Assembly: GCA_963769605.1 (NCBI GenBank)
Contig: CAVYML010000009.1
Span: forward strand, 496,001 to 560,000
DNA from: Fen-1254 sp963769605
GTDB taxonomy: Bacteria; Bacteroidota; Ignavibacteria; UBA10030
Reading direction: 5' to 3'
DNA length: 64,000 bases
In this document: piece after piece, positions 44,108 through 52,665 of the stretch
Layout: every line of letters starts with the position of its first letter
Position numbering within the stretch: the first letter of the stretch is position 1
Notes under the pieces: model-generated
The model's database searches: none
The model's input: the letters and a program-made list of their open reading frames with translations, nothing else
What the model was told of the DNA's origin: nothing
Program-made: the position numbers and the translations under genes

Positions 44108-45301
44108 ATGAAAACCCAGGATTATATTTTACTTGAAGATCGATACGGCGCACACAATTATCATCCGCTTGATGTTGTCATCGCATCTGCGCAGGGAGTA
44201 TGGATGACAGATGTCGAAGGCCGCAGGTATCTCGATTGTCTCTCAGCTTATTCCGCATTGAACCAGGGACATTGTCATCCCACAATTCTGCAGGCATTTA
44301 TCGAACAGGCGCGCAAAGTGACCATCACGAGCAGAGCCTTTCGGAACGATCAATTCCCGCTGCTGCTTGAAAAACTTCATCAGATCACCGGATACGACAT
44401 GATCCTTCCGATGAATTCCGGAGCGGAAGCGGTAGAAACAGCCTTAAAGGCAGCGCGGAAATGGGGATATACAATCAAAGGCATACCGCGCGACAAAGCA
44501 GAGATTCTTTGCGCCCGCAATAATTTTCACGGACGGACGACAACGATTGTCGGTTTCTCGACAGAAGAACAATACAAATATGGTTTCGGACCGTTTCCGG
44601 CGGGATTCAAAATCGTCGATTTCGGCAGCATTGAAGATTTACGATCGGCCATTACGCCATCGACGGCGGCTTTTTTAGTCGAACCCATTCAAGGAGAGGC
44701 CGGCGTCGTTATTCCCCCGGACGGATATTTGCACGAGGCTGCCGCTCTGTGCCGTCAAAATAATGTTCTCTTTATAGCGGACGAAATTCAGTCCGGACTC
44801 GGGCGCAGTGGAAAACTTTTCGCCTTTGAGCACGAGAATATTCGGCCAGACGTCGTCATCATCGGAAAAGCACTCGGAGGCGGATTCTATCCCATCTCTG
44901 CCGTGCTGTCGAACAAAGAAGTGCTCGGCGTTTTCCAGCCTGGAGATCACGGCTCCACGTTCGGAGGAAATCCATTGGCTTCCGCAGTTGCTATTGCTTC
45001 TCTGGATGTCATCGTCGAAGAAAAATTGATTGAACGTTCCGCGGAGCTGGGAAAATATTTTCTCGAAAAAATCCGATCTATCCGCAGTCCGTATTTTGTC
45101 GAAGTCCGGGGACGCGGTTTATGGATTGCGGTCGTGCTGAATCAAAAAGCACGGCCGTTCTGCGAAGCGCTCATGAACAAAGGAATTCTCTGCAAGGAAA
45201 CACACGAAAATATCGTCCGCCTTGCACCGCCGCTTATTATTACGAAAGAAGAAATCGACTGGGCCTGCGAAAGGCTTAAGACAGTATTCAATAAGCAATG
45301 A
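44108..45301 (+). CDS. rocD: Ornithine--oxo-acid aminotransferase RocD
   Basis: 397 residues. PLP class-III transaminase converting ornithine and 2-oxoglutarate to glutamate semialdehyde and glutamate. Key blocks: VEGRRYLDCLSAYSALNQGH, NSGAEAVETALKAARKWGY, ARNNFHGRTTTIVGFS, the Asp in FIADEIQSGLGRSG and the PLP lysine in IIGKALGGGFYPISAVL. The EDRYGAHNYHPL start is specific to ornithine aminotransferases. It stands alone with a long promoter gap and no other arginine-catabolism gene in view. Confidence 0.95.
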   Translation: MKTQDYILLEDRYGAHNYHPLDVVIASAQGVWMTDVEGRRYLDCLSAYSALNQGHCHPTILQAFIEQARKVTITSRAFRNDQFPLLLEKLHQITGYDMILPMNSGAEAVETALKAARKWGYTIKGIPRDKAEILCARNNFHGRTTTIVGFSTEEQYKYGFGPFPAGFKIVDFGSIEDLRSAITPSTAAFLVEPIQGEAGVVIPPDGYLHEAAALCRQNNVLFIADEIQSGLGRSGKLFAFEHENIRPDVVIIGKALGGGFYPISAVLSNKEVLGVFQPGDHGSTFGGNPLASAVAIASLDVIVEEKLIERSAELGKYFLEKIRSIRSPYFVEVRGRGLWIAVVLNQKARPFCEALMNKGILCKETHENIVRLAPPLIITKEEIDWACERLKTVFNKQ

Positions 45302-46968
45302 AAAAGTAAATCGTGAATAGTAAAATGTGAATGGTGAGCAAAAAGATTCGTTGTGTGTGCTTCTTAGTGTTGAAGTTTCAAAAATAATTAAGAGTGAATA
45401 GTACGTTTGCGGTGAATTTTTCTTAAAAAAAGAAATTTTTGGTTGCAATTCCGAAATAAATTTCTTAGGAGTGAACAGGATCTAGTTTACAATGTATTAT
45501 TTTTCATTCCATAGTTTATAATTTTTAGCTCAAAGTTCACTATTCACCATCATCTGTCCATAGTTCGTCGTTTTCAGTTCAGATCCGCCAATATCGAATT
45601 GCAGCACTTTTTACTCGTTCAATGTCCTCCCAATAGTAAAGCGTTATACTGTCACACTATAACGCGACAAACTACAGTTATACACTAAGCAATCCAGTCC
45701 TGTTTATTATTGTCCTTTAACCCTTTACTGCTTTCTGCTTACCATCCATAATTTGCTCTTTTTTACTGTTCATTGTTTACAGCTTCTGTTTACGAACGAT
45801 GTCCGAACAAGCTCCGAGCACTGTTCGAATAAGCTCCGAACATTGTCCGAACAAACTACGAACATTGTCCGAACATTGTCCGGAAAATGTTCGTCTTAGA
45901 AACAGAAGCAGAAACAGAAGAAGAAAAAGATTAAGAAGCAAACGTGCATGCAAGAATATTTATAAATCAAAAATAAATCTGATTGAGCATGAACGGCTCA
46001 AGATTCAAGCATCACCCAAACGGGCTATTGACAAATGAAAATCTGGGATATTATCTTAATCTTTGTTGATCGTTTACCGTTCACAATACCAATGAAATAT
46101 CTATGAATTATTTTATCTTCATTTTGCCTGCATTGCCGTGTGCTATACTTCCGAATCAATTGCTTTTTTCTGTCAATTGCCCTATTTTCGAATTAGCAAG
46201 TGTCGTAGCTTTTTTTTGTTTTGTACTCCATTCCATGTATCGTCTTAGTGCAGGGTCGTATCAGCAAATTCAGGTATTCGATATTCCCCTCCAGCGTGTT
46301 GATATTGCCGCGTATCGGTGTTGGAAATCCTTCGAAAAAGTCCAAAGAACTATTTTGGATGCTCCGCTTTGGAGTGTCATTATGGAGATTCACTCAGGAA
46401 AAGCGGATCATTTATTCCATGGCACACGTCTTCGAGATGCTATGCGTAACATATTCGTATGCTTGCTTTCTGAATTCTTCCCATTCAATTGGGATCAAAA
46501 ATTTTACACCAGGTTAGAGCAGTACGGAAAGATGCACTGGTGCAGTTTGCAGACAGCAATAAACGGAAAACAATGGTCAGTGAATAAGAACCGATTACCG
46601 ATGAGAGAATAAATGAGTCAGAGGCAGGAAATATTTTCACGCGCAAGTGGATTCGATTTTGAGTAGTGTCTTAAACTGAAGCAAGAGAGGTAATAAAAAC
46701 CCCAATTATTTGATAAATTAGCCTCTTTGTCCCCATATACGAATTTTAATAGATAGAAAATTGATTCCGTTTAAAAAAATTAAGTTTGATACGAGCACAT
46801 AGTTTGTTATACTATATATGCTGTCGAAGGGAAAATCCCAGATTATTTTCAACCATTTATTGACTTTAAGTAACTTTTTTCGTATTACACCGTTGTATAG
46901 GTGGATAGAAGCGGCAGCGAATTAAGCGACCCATATTACAAGCCAACAATAGTGCTTCTAATAAAAAC
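45302..46968. other. Gene-poor 1.67-kb region
   Basis: No recognised gene. It contains short-period repeats (45305-45360, 45530-45600, 45715-45800), a perfect 8-bp hairpin GCGTTATA/TATAACGC (45641-45665) and the array at 45791. A 170-codon plus-strand frame at 46103-46612 has no motif, no clear ribosome site and is contested by a minus-strand frame at 46193-46393; either could be a decayed gene. It is AT-rich towards 46969. Confidence 0.4.
45791..45893. repeat. GTCCGAACATT short-period array
   Basis: About nine imperfect repeats of a 10-11-bp word (GTCCGAACAA, GCTCCGAACATT and ACTACGAACATT variants), then CCGGAAAATGTTCG. A purine-rich AGAAACAGAAGCAGAAACAG run follows. A plus-strand frame through it is an artefact of the repetition. 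Confidence 0.7.
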
Positions 46969-47532
46969 ATGGAAAAAGATATAATCATAAGCATAGACTG
47001 GAAATACTTGGTAGGCATTGGAAGCGTATTGATCGTTATTATCGGCGCAACGGTTAAATTCGCATGGTATGCCAATGGACGATTTACTGCCTTAGAAATA
47101 TCTATGGATTGGGTTAAAGAACTTTTGCACGATCTTAAAGTAACGGTTGACAATACGGCGAAACCGGTCTTCGTTTCTAGATCCCCGGTGAACTTAAATG
47201 AAAAAGGAGAGGCATGGTTAATAGAGAGCGGCTTAAAGGATTACATAGATACCCATAAAGAAGAATTAATGAAGGGATGCGAAGATAAAAAAGTAACTAA
47301 TCCTTATGAAGTCCAGATGCATGTCTTTAAAATGCTTGATAATTATAAATTTGATGATGCTTTTGATGATAAATTGAAAAAGTTCGCATTTGAAAAAGGC
47401 AGTCCTATGAGCCTTGTTAGACGTGTGGCCGGAATTTATTTCCGCAATCTGTGTCTAGAAAAATTCGGAATGAGCAAAGAAGATATTGATAAACACGATC
47501 CTGAAAATATTAAACGACCTGCGTCAGCCTAA
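46969..47532 (+). CDS. Hypothetical membrane-anchored accessory protein
   Basis: 187 residues. One N-terminal transmembrane helix (YLVGIGSVLIVIIGATVKFAWY, about 13-34) is followed by a cytoplasmic coiled/helical stretch (ALEISMDWVKELLHDLKVTV) and a soluble helical domain with SPVNLNEKGEAWLIESGLKDYID, which resembles a small winged-helix-like unit. No family named with confidence. It is AT-rich with gene-poor flanks and a MITE 15 bp after its stop, so probably a laterally acquired orphan. Function unknown. Confidence 0.75.
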   Translation: MEKDIIISIDWKYLVGIGSVLIVIIGATVKFAWYANGRFTALEISMDWVKELLHDLKVTVDNTAKPVFVSRSPVNLNEKGEAWLIESGLKDYIDTHKEELMKGCEDKKVTNPYEVQMHVFKMLDNYKFDDAFDDKLKKFAFEKGSPMSLVRRVAGIYFRNLCLEKFGMSKEDIDKHDPENIKRPASA

Positions 47533-47547
47533 TAGATATTTTATTAA

Positions 47548-47785
47548 CTGATGTTACGCAGAGTATGAGCTGCACAGAAAAAAGTAAAGTTGTCATACCC
47601 GCATTGCGGCAACGTGGCAATGCCACAACGCCGAATGTGCCGCTTTACGGCATCCCGTACAGCGGGACCTTCATCGGGTATCCAGTTCTTCTGGATTCCC
47701 ACTAACCCGCCTGCGTGACTACGTCAGCAGTCAGGCAGGAAACGTGTGGGAATGACAGTCCTTTTTGTTTTTTGCGTAACATCAG
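47548..47785. mobile_element. 238-bp MITE related to the IS4/IS701-like element
   Basis: Ends CTGATGTTACGCA and TGCGTAACATCAG are perfect inverted repeats, differing by one base from the ends of the IS at 35427. It has no transposase. The interior contains a separate repeat type (GTCATACCC...GGGTATCCAG, TTCTGGATTCCCAC...GTGGGAATGAC) and CCTGCGTGACTACGTCAGCA, similar to text at 32752-32775. A non-autonomous element that picked up or grew around another repeat. Target duplication is not clear. Confidence 0.8.
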
Positions 47786-47835
47786 TAAGTAATAACCAAT
47801 GATCAACCACGCACAACGAACGAAGCACTAAAAAA

Positions 47836-48459
47836 CTATTTTTCTTTCTCTTTGATCACCGTCTCCCCTTTGAACAATTTTTTGACGGTTTCCGCATCTG
47901 CCCTGGATCCGACGATATCTCCCCAATGTATTGGAATAAGAATTTTCGGCTTAAAGGAATTTGCTGCCTCCGCCATTTCCTTCGCGGTCATTGTATATGT
48001 CCCCCCGCACGGCATCATGGCAATATCCGTCACAATCGTTTTCATTTCCGGAATGAAGTCGGTATCGCCGGAGTGATAAATCTTTTCCCCGTTCGACAAG
48101 GTTATGATATATCCCACCCAGCCGCTCTCTTTCGGATGGAATTTTTTATTGATGTTGTATGCAGGTACAGTCGTAACCTTGAGAGGACCGATTTCGTATG
48201 TTTTCCCTGGTTCGACGGAAATAACATTTCCTTGAAGCTGACTTGCAACATTCTTCGGCGTCACAAGAATCGTTTTCCCCTTTCGAATCTTTGCGATATC
48301 ATCCGGTGAGAAGTGGTCATAATGACCGTGGGTTATAAAAATGATATCGGCCTTTGGAGATTTTTCCAAAATTTTCCACGGATCGATATAAATCTCCGTT
48401 TTCCCATCTTCAATCCGGAACGAGGCGTGTCCCAGCCAGTGAATATTTTCGATATTCAT
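47836..48459 (-). CDS. MBL-fold metal-dependent hydrolase (UPF0173-like)
   Basis: About 207 residues. Metallo-beta-lactamase-fold motifs: IHWLGHASFRIE, IFITHGHYDHFSPDD (HxHxDH), MMPCGGTYTM and PIHWGD. Cytosolic members of this group have no defined substrate. The start is set at 48459 because AGGAGG lies five bases before it. An in-frame ATG at 48516 would add a signal-like MKIQLSTMLFLSCFIG and is preceded by GGAG, so an exported form is a real alternative. It follows the glycan operon on the same strand. Confidence 0.9.
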   Translation of the reverse strand: MNIENIHWLGHASFRIEDGKTEIYIDPWKILEKSPKADIIFITHGHYDHFSPDDIAKIRKGKTILVTPKNVASQLQGNVISVEPGKTYEIGPLKVTTVPAYNINKKFHPKESGWVGYIITLSNGEKIYHSGDTDFIPEMKTIVTDIAMMPCGGTYTMTAKEMAEAANSFKPKILIPIHWGDIVGSRADAETVKKLFKGETVIKEKEK

Positions 48460-48554
48460 AGAACCTCCTATGAAACAGGATAGAAATAACATTGTACTCA
48501 ATTGAATTTTCATCATTCCTATACTCCGGTGGTTTCTTCGCACTTGAATATATT

Positions 48555-50078
48555 CTATTTCGGTGGAATAGATCTTCCAAAATATTTAAAGAATACCGAC
48601 TTTTCCGGATCAATTGCAATAAAAGGGGCGACATCCTTAATAAACTTAAAATTCGACATCGATTGTATATGGTCGGCAAGCCGATCGGGGTAATCACCGG
48701 ACGTTATCAGCACCGACCTATAAATTTCATTGAACGGTGTGATTGTTCCGATTCCGAAGATGAGCAGTATGAATCCTTTTGCCATTCGATTATAACTGTC
48801 GAAGAGATACTGCAGGATATACGTCATCAGTATGACTAAGGGCGGTATCGATGCCCGCATGACAAAATCGTTATTGACTCCAGCATAATACCAAGGGATA
48901 AGCACCAGCGATATAACTGCAACGAGAAAAAGCGGATTTTTTTTATAGAACGGAAAAACAATCACAGCATATAGGCCGAATTCCACTATACAAAAAAGAA
49001 AATAGCACCATAAGAGATTTGCCGGTGAGTTCACTACAAGTATAAGCAAACCATGATATCGATTTCCGATATAAGAGTTAACCATAAAGTAGCTGCTAAT
49101 AAGAGCGCCAAGGGCGAGAGGAACGGCAATATTTTGAAATGTGAGCATAGGGCGAATTTGTATCCATAGGGCATGGAAACGCTTTAAGATCCAGGTGCGG
49201 GTTTGCAGGGATTCAACAATGGGATTCTCCTGACGGAACAACGCCCAATATGCAACAAATGGGATGAGCCCGATGGAGGGCAGCGGTGCATAAGGGACAC
49301 ATAATGCAAAGAATAATAAAATGTTCTTATTATTTTTTTGATTGAGCAGCATCATAACAACAAGCCAGGGGACAACGGTCTGATTAAACGCCCAGAACAA
49401 TGCGGTCGTGTTGGATGAATATTGAAAGTACGTTGCCCACCATTCAAGATGTTCGCCCAAAAAAAAATGATACCGCCGTAAAAGAACACCCAGAAAATCC
49501 AATCCACTCCATAAAATAAAAAAAGCGGCAGCAACGAAAGAAGGTTTTTTTCTTAAGAAGAACGATAAATAATACATGCTCAACAATACGCCAAGAACCG
49601 TCCAGAGATATAACACCATATTGGCGGTTTCCCAACCGCAGAGTTTTCCTGCCAATGCCGCAGGCATCCAGTATGTTATATAATAGACAAGTGCACCGTC
49701 GTGGCCGGCCAATGCCTGGGCGCTTTGATTTCCTGAAAAATGATAAACAACCGGCCATGGATTTTGCACAAGATCCCGGAAAATGGCATTCCGAATTTCA
49801 TGATCCGTGTTTTGGAACGAGATTCCGCCGATACCGGACAAAGCGACCCAGAGCATGACAAGAATGCAAACGGCTAAAGCGATATTCACCTGTTTCATGT
49901 CAAAATGAATATCGACATCCGCCATTTCCTTAAGAGAAAAGAAAAACGCCGCAAGCAGCACAGCCGTGATCCCGCAGGCATAGCCGGTTTTTAACCATCC
50001 GAATGCAAAAATTATAATAGGCGTCATCAGATAGAAAAGCGCCGCCGCATTGATCATAGTTCCCGTTTTTAATTTCAA
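48555..50078 (-). CDS. Polytopic membrane protein, putative GT-C-type glycosyltransferase
   Basis: 507 residues with about twelve hydrophobic helices. A periplasmic loop after TM3-4 carries SFQNTDHEIRNAIFRDLVQNPWPVVYHF and GHDGALVYYITYWMPAAL, the kind of acidic first loop found in GT-C (PMT/ArnT/Wzy-like) enzymes. No defining family motif is firm. It lies last in the glycan operon after the HAD gene (50-bp gap), so a role in transfer or polymerisation of the glycan is reasonable. A transporter or O-antigen polymerase is also possible. Confidence 0.8.
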   Translation of the reverse strand: MKLKTGTMINAAALFYLMTPIIIFAFGWLKTGYACGITAVLLAAFFFSLKEMADVDIHFDMKQVNIALAVCILVMLWVALSGIGGISFQNTDHEIRNAIFRDLVQNPWPVVYHFSGNQSAQALAGHDGALVYYITYWMPAALAGKLCGWETANMVLYLWTVLGVLLSMYYLSFFLRKKPSFVAAAFFILWSGLDFLGVLLRRYHFFLGEHLEWWATYFQYSSNTTALFWAFNQTVVPWLVVMMLLNQKNNKNILLFFALCVPYAPLPSIGLIPFVAYWALFRQENPIVESLQTRTWILKRFHALWIQIRPMLTFQNIAVPLALGALISSYFMVNSYIGNRYHGLLILVVNSPANLLWCYFLFCIVEFGLYAVIVFPFYKKNPLFLVAVISLVLIPWYYAGVNNDFVMRASIPPLVILMTYILQYLFDSYNRMAKGFILLIFGIGTITPFNEIYRSVLITSGDYPDRLADHIQSMSNFKFIKDVAPFIAIDPEKSVFFKYFGRSIPPK

Positions 50079-50128
50079 TCGAACCTCCGTTCCTAAATAT
50101 TTATTGAATCTTACTCCGTTGATTGCAG

Positions 50129-50704
50129 TCAGATATTGTTTAGTAATTGAAGATTGTCATAGATTGATCCGCTTGTTTTATTCCATGGACGAGGCATGAT
50201 GATAGTTTTCATCCCCAAATCTTCAGCGCCGGCAATATTTTCCACATTATCGTCGACAAATATATCGCCCTTCTTGAGCCAAACTAAATATTCAGTCTTT
50301 GATCGATCATAGAAAAAATGCGGATCCGTCGATCGCGGAGAAGGAACGACATGAAAAGATCGTATCCACATTCCGAAATATTTACAGACCCAGGCAGCCG
50401 AGATGTGAGCTAAAGAGAGCGGAACGGCAGTAAGCGCCATGTGTCTAAAATTGCTTCCATTCACTTTAAACCAATCGCACACTTCCGAAACAGGCCGTAA
50501 TTCATCTCCACAAGTGCTTCTAAATTCATCGAGTGATTTTCGATAATTTTCAATCGAGGTATGAAGAATGTTATGCGGCGGATTTTCCGTTAAATTTTCA
50601 TATCGTATAGTACATTCGGGATGTAATAAAAGCCAATGCTTCTCCAACCATTCCTTCATCAGATCATTCAATACATCATCGACATCCCAGATTATGGTTT
50701 TCAC
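50129..50704 (-). CDS. HAD-superfamily phosphatase of the glycan cluster
   Basis: 191 residues. HAD motif I TIIWDVDDVLNDL (nucleophile and acid Asp at about 7 and 9), motif II near MALTAVP, the Lys region SKTEYLVWLKKGD and motif IV IFVDDNVENI. The large cap insert is short. Its place directly after sugar-biosynthesis genes suggests dephosphorylation of a sugar-acid phosphate, as KdsC-like or NeuB-pathway phosphatases do. That is inference. Confidence 0.85.
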   Translation of the reverse strand: MKTIIWDVDDVLNDLMKEWLEKHWLLLHPECTIRYENLTENPPHNILHTSIENYRKSLDEFRSTCGDELRPVSEVCDWFKVNGSNFRHMALTAVPLSLAHISAAWVCKYFGMWIRSFHVVPSPRSTDPHFFYDRSKTEYLVWLKKGDIFVDDNVENIAGAEDLGMKTIIMPRPWNKTSGSIYDNLQLLNNI

Positions 50705-50735
50705 AAAGTCATCTTTATTTTTTTATTCGTATGGA

Positions 50736-51770
50736 TCACAGAGACGACAACTCTACCCACCGATGTTCTCTTAGACTCACATGAATAGCTTCAACGAATT
50801 GCATATATCTCAGACCCGTATCGAAATTAGGTTCAGGCTGTCCCCCATTTCTTATAGCTCGAATAAAATCTTCCTCTACTGTCCAATCCCTTACGTATTC
50901 TTTTGGTACTTGTATTGATTTTAAATGAATGTCGCCCCGTCGTCCTACAAGAATATTATCGGTTGCAAAATCGTACACGAGTGTGCCCTCCGTTCCATAT
51001 GCGGTGAGGCTGTCTTGCGGGGCGTATTGTGCCAGACCGCTCCATTCCAGACTGCCGTATATCTCTTGCGGCCAAAGTCCCAGCACTTGTACAAAATCGG
51101 GAATTTCTACATGATAACCTTGCCGGTCTGGTACACAAACGCGGCCTTGTGCGCACAGAGATAGAGGTTGACCGAAAAAGCGGTCCAATACTTCGGCATA
51201 GATTCCTGCGCTCAGTATGTTATTTCCACTCAATTCAATCTGTTGTCGCCAATGAGCCGGCGCGGCTGGATCCGCCCAGCTCATATTTAGCGAATTGAGG
51301 TGAAAATGTAAAATTGTGCCTATGTAATTTTCCCGTAACAACTTGCCGAAATAAACTCCATTCTTCAAGCCATTGGGAGGCGGACAGAGCATAGTGATCT
51401 GCCGAGAGTGCTCCCGGGCAGCCTTAACCATTTGACGTGCTTCTGCCAAGTTCATTGCCATACGAGCCTGGCAGAAAACATGTTTTCCTGCCTCTAACGC
51501 GGCAATGGTGACGCGTGCATGAAGATGAGGCGTTGTGCCGATCCAAATTACATCGAGGTCCGGACGTTTTATTAAATCTTCCCAGTGTGCTGCGATTTCC
51601 GGAATACCGTAAGCGTTTGCAACTTTTTCAGCTGATTCCACTCGATTGTTACATACGGCTATAATTTCCACTCCAGGAATTCTCTGCAGACCAGGCAAAT
51701 GACGCTGTTTGACGATCGATCCTGCACCGATAATTCCTACGTGTATTTTTGATTGTTTATTCATTTCCAT
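50736..51770 (-). CDS. Gfo/Idh/MocA family oxidoreductase
   Basis: About 345 residues. NAD(P) Rossmann start HVGIIGAGSIVKQRHLPGL, AGKHVFCQARMAMNLAEAR (the usual EKP is altered to QAR, so the catalytic Lys region is atypical) and a C-terminal beta-sheet domain. A GSLEWSG-type strand and RAIRNGG follow. It probably reduces or oxidises a nucleotide or free sugar. It overlaps or abuts the NeuB-like gene. The start was chosen at 51770, past the NeuB-like stop; ATG two codons on is equally possible. Confidence 0.88.
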   Translation of the reverse strand: MEMNKQSKIHVGIIGAGSIVKQRHLPGLQRIPGVEIIAVCNNRVESAEKVANAYGIPEIAAHWEDLIKRPDLDVIWIGTTPHLHARVTIAALEAGKHVFCQARMAMNLAEARQMVKAAREHSRQITMLCPPPNGLKNGVYFGKLLRENYIGTILHFHLNSLNMSWADPAAPAHWRQQIELSGNNILSAGIYAEVLDRFFGQPLSLCAQGRVCVPDRQGYHVEIPDFVQVLGLWPQEIYGSLEWSGLAQYAPQDSLTAYGTEGTLVYDFATDNILVGRRGDIHLKSIQVPKEYVRDWTVEEDFIRAIRNGGQPEPNFDTGLRYMQFVEAIHVSLREHRWVELSSL

Positions 51771-51778
51771 GTTTTTTT

Positions 51779-52519
51779 CTAATGTATTACCCAATTAGGA
51801 ACATCCATAGCTGTTTTACGGCCGGATCCTATTGCTGTCGAAAGAATCTGGAGGCTTTTTACCAAAACTTCAACATCATGCAAAAAAATAGCATGTTCGT
51901 CATCAATCAATCCGTTGATATCCTCCTCTTTTATATAGAAAAATATCGCATGCGGTTCAAAGCCGACGGCCAATTTTAGAACTTCATGATTATTGCAATG
52001 CAGACCGAAAGCAACCGGCAGATTCGTTCGATTACGGATAGTATCGACAGCCTTCAGATTTACATCTTCGATCTTTTGCGATAATTGCGTATGGATGAGC
52101 ACGACGTTTTTCCACACCGAACCTATCTCAAGGATATCTTCCATGCCGGAGAGGCCTGTCGACATGAAAACCAATTTTCCGGTTGCTTGCAGTTGTTTGT
52201 TTAAAGAATAATTCTTGAAGTCCCAGCTGAGTGTTTTCCAAAAATCAGTACCGATTGAATCGAAAAAGGAGATTGCCGATTCGTCGCAAATCGCAATTCC
52301 AAAAAGACGTCCGGCTTCATGGACAATCTTTACTGCCTTTCTATAAAAATCTTCACTGAGCCTGCGGCGCGGGGGAGCCTCTGCTGTATAAAATGCAGGC
52401 TCCCGGATTTGAAAGGTTACAGCGTCAATCGAAGCCGCCAAGAGATTTTTCAGCATCCTCAGGGCAGTCTCTTCGGATCCATTATGATTCAGACCAATTT
52501 CGGCAGTCAGTTGTGTCAT
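51779..52519 (-). CDS. NeuB-like TIM-barrel protein without SAF domain
   Basis: 246 residues. The barrel start TAEIGLNHNGSEETALRMLKN matches the N-acetylneuraminate/legionaminate synthase family (EIGxNHxG). VTFQIREPAFYTAEAP replaces the usual KFQ substrate loop. GKLVFMSTGLSGMEDILEI matches the STG motif. The C-terminal SAF (antifreeze-like) domain is missing. It is one of two NeuB relatives in the operon. It probably forms or binds a sugar acid with PEP, but loss of SAF and altered loops make catalytic activity uncertain. Confidence 0.8.
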   Translation of the reverse strand: MTQLTAEIGLNHNGSEETALRMLKNLLAASIDAVTFQIREPAFYTAEAPPRRRLSEDFYRKAVKIVHEAGRLFGIAICDESAISFFDSIGTDFWKTLSWDFKNYSLNKQLQATGKLVFMSTGLSGMEDILEIGSVWKNVVLIHTQLSQKIEDVNLKAVDTIRNRTNLPVAFGLHCNNHEVLKLAVGFEPHAIFFYIKEEDINGLIDDEHAIFLHDVEVLVKSLQILSTAIGSGRKTAMDVPNWVIH

Positions 52520-52531
52520 TCGTATGTATCC

Positions 52532-52665
52532 TTAATCCAATCTTTCTTTTATCGGTGGAATTATCATATTCTCAAGAAACTCCTTGCGTTCCAGGAGCGG
52601 AGACATATCCTCCATTGGTTTCGATTTTAATGTTCCATCAGCTAAAAGTACCTGACAATACTCGA
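52532..52665 (-). other. Displaced C-terminal tail of the ThDP enzyme
   Basis: In the shifted frame the minus strand reads LLADGTLKSKPMEDMSPLLE and then RKEFLENMIIPPIKERLD before a TAA at 52532. This is the conserved end of acetolactate-synthase-like ThDP proteins (DG...S.PLEDM.P.L). It should belong to the gene at 52638-54350, whose own frame stops after TAPRVLSGTFS. The restored stop lies 12 bp before the NeuB-like ATG. Confidence 0.75.

Noticed and set aside
45791..46038. Basic small protein encoded across the GTCCGAACATT array
   Set aside because: The frame is produced by short-period DNA repetition. It lacks a ribosome site and its sequence simply cycles.
46103..46612. Plus-strand 169-codon gene
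   Set aside because: No motif or clear ribosome site, and a competing minus-strand frame overlaps it. Kept only as a note in the gap entry.
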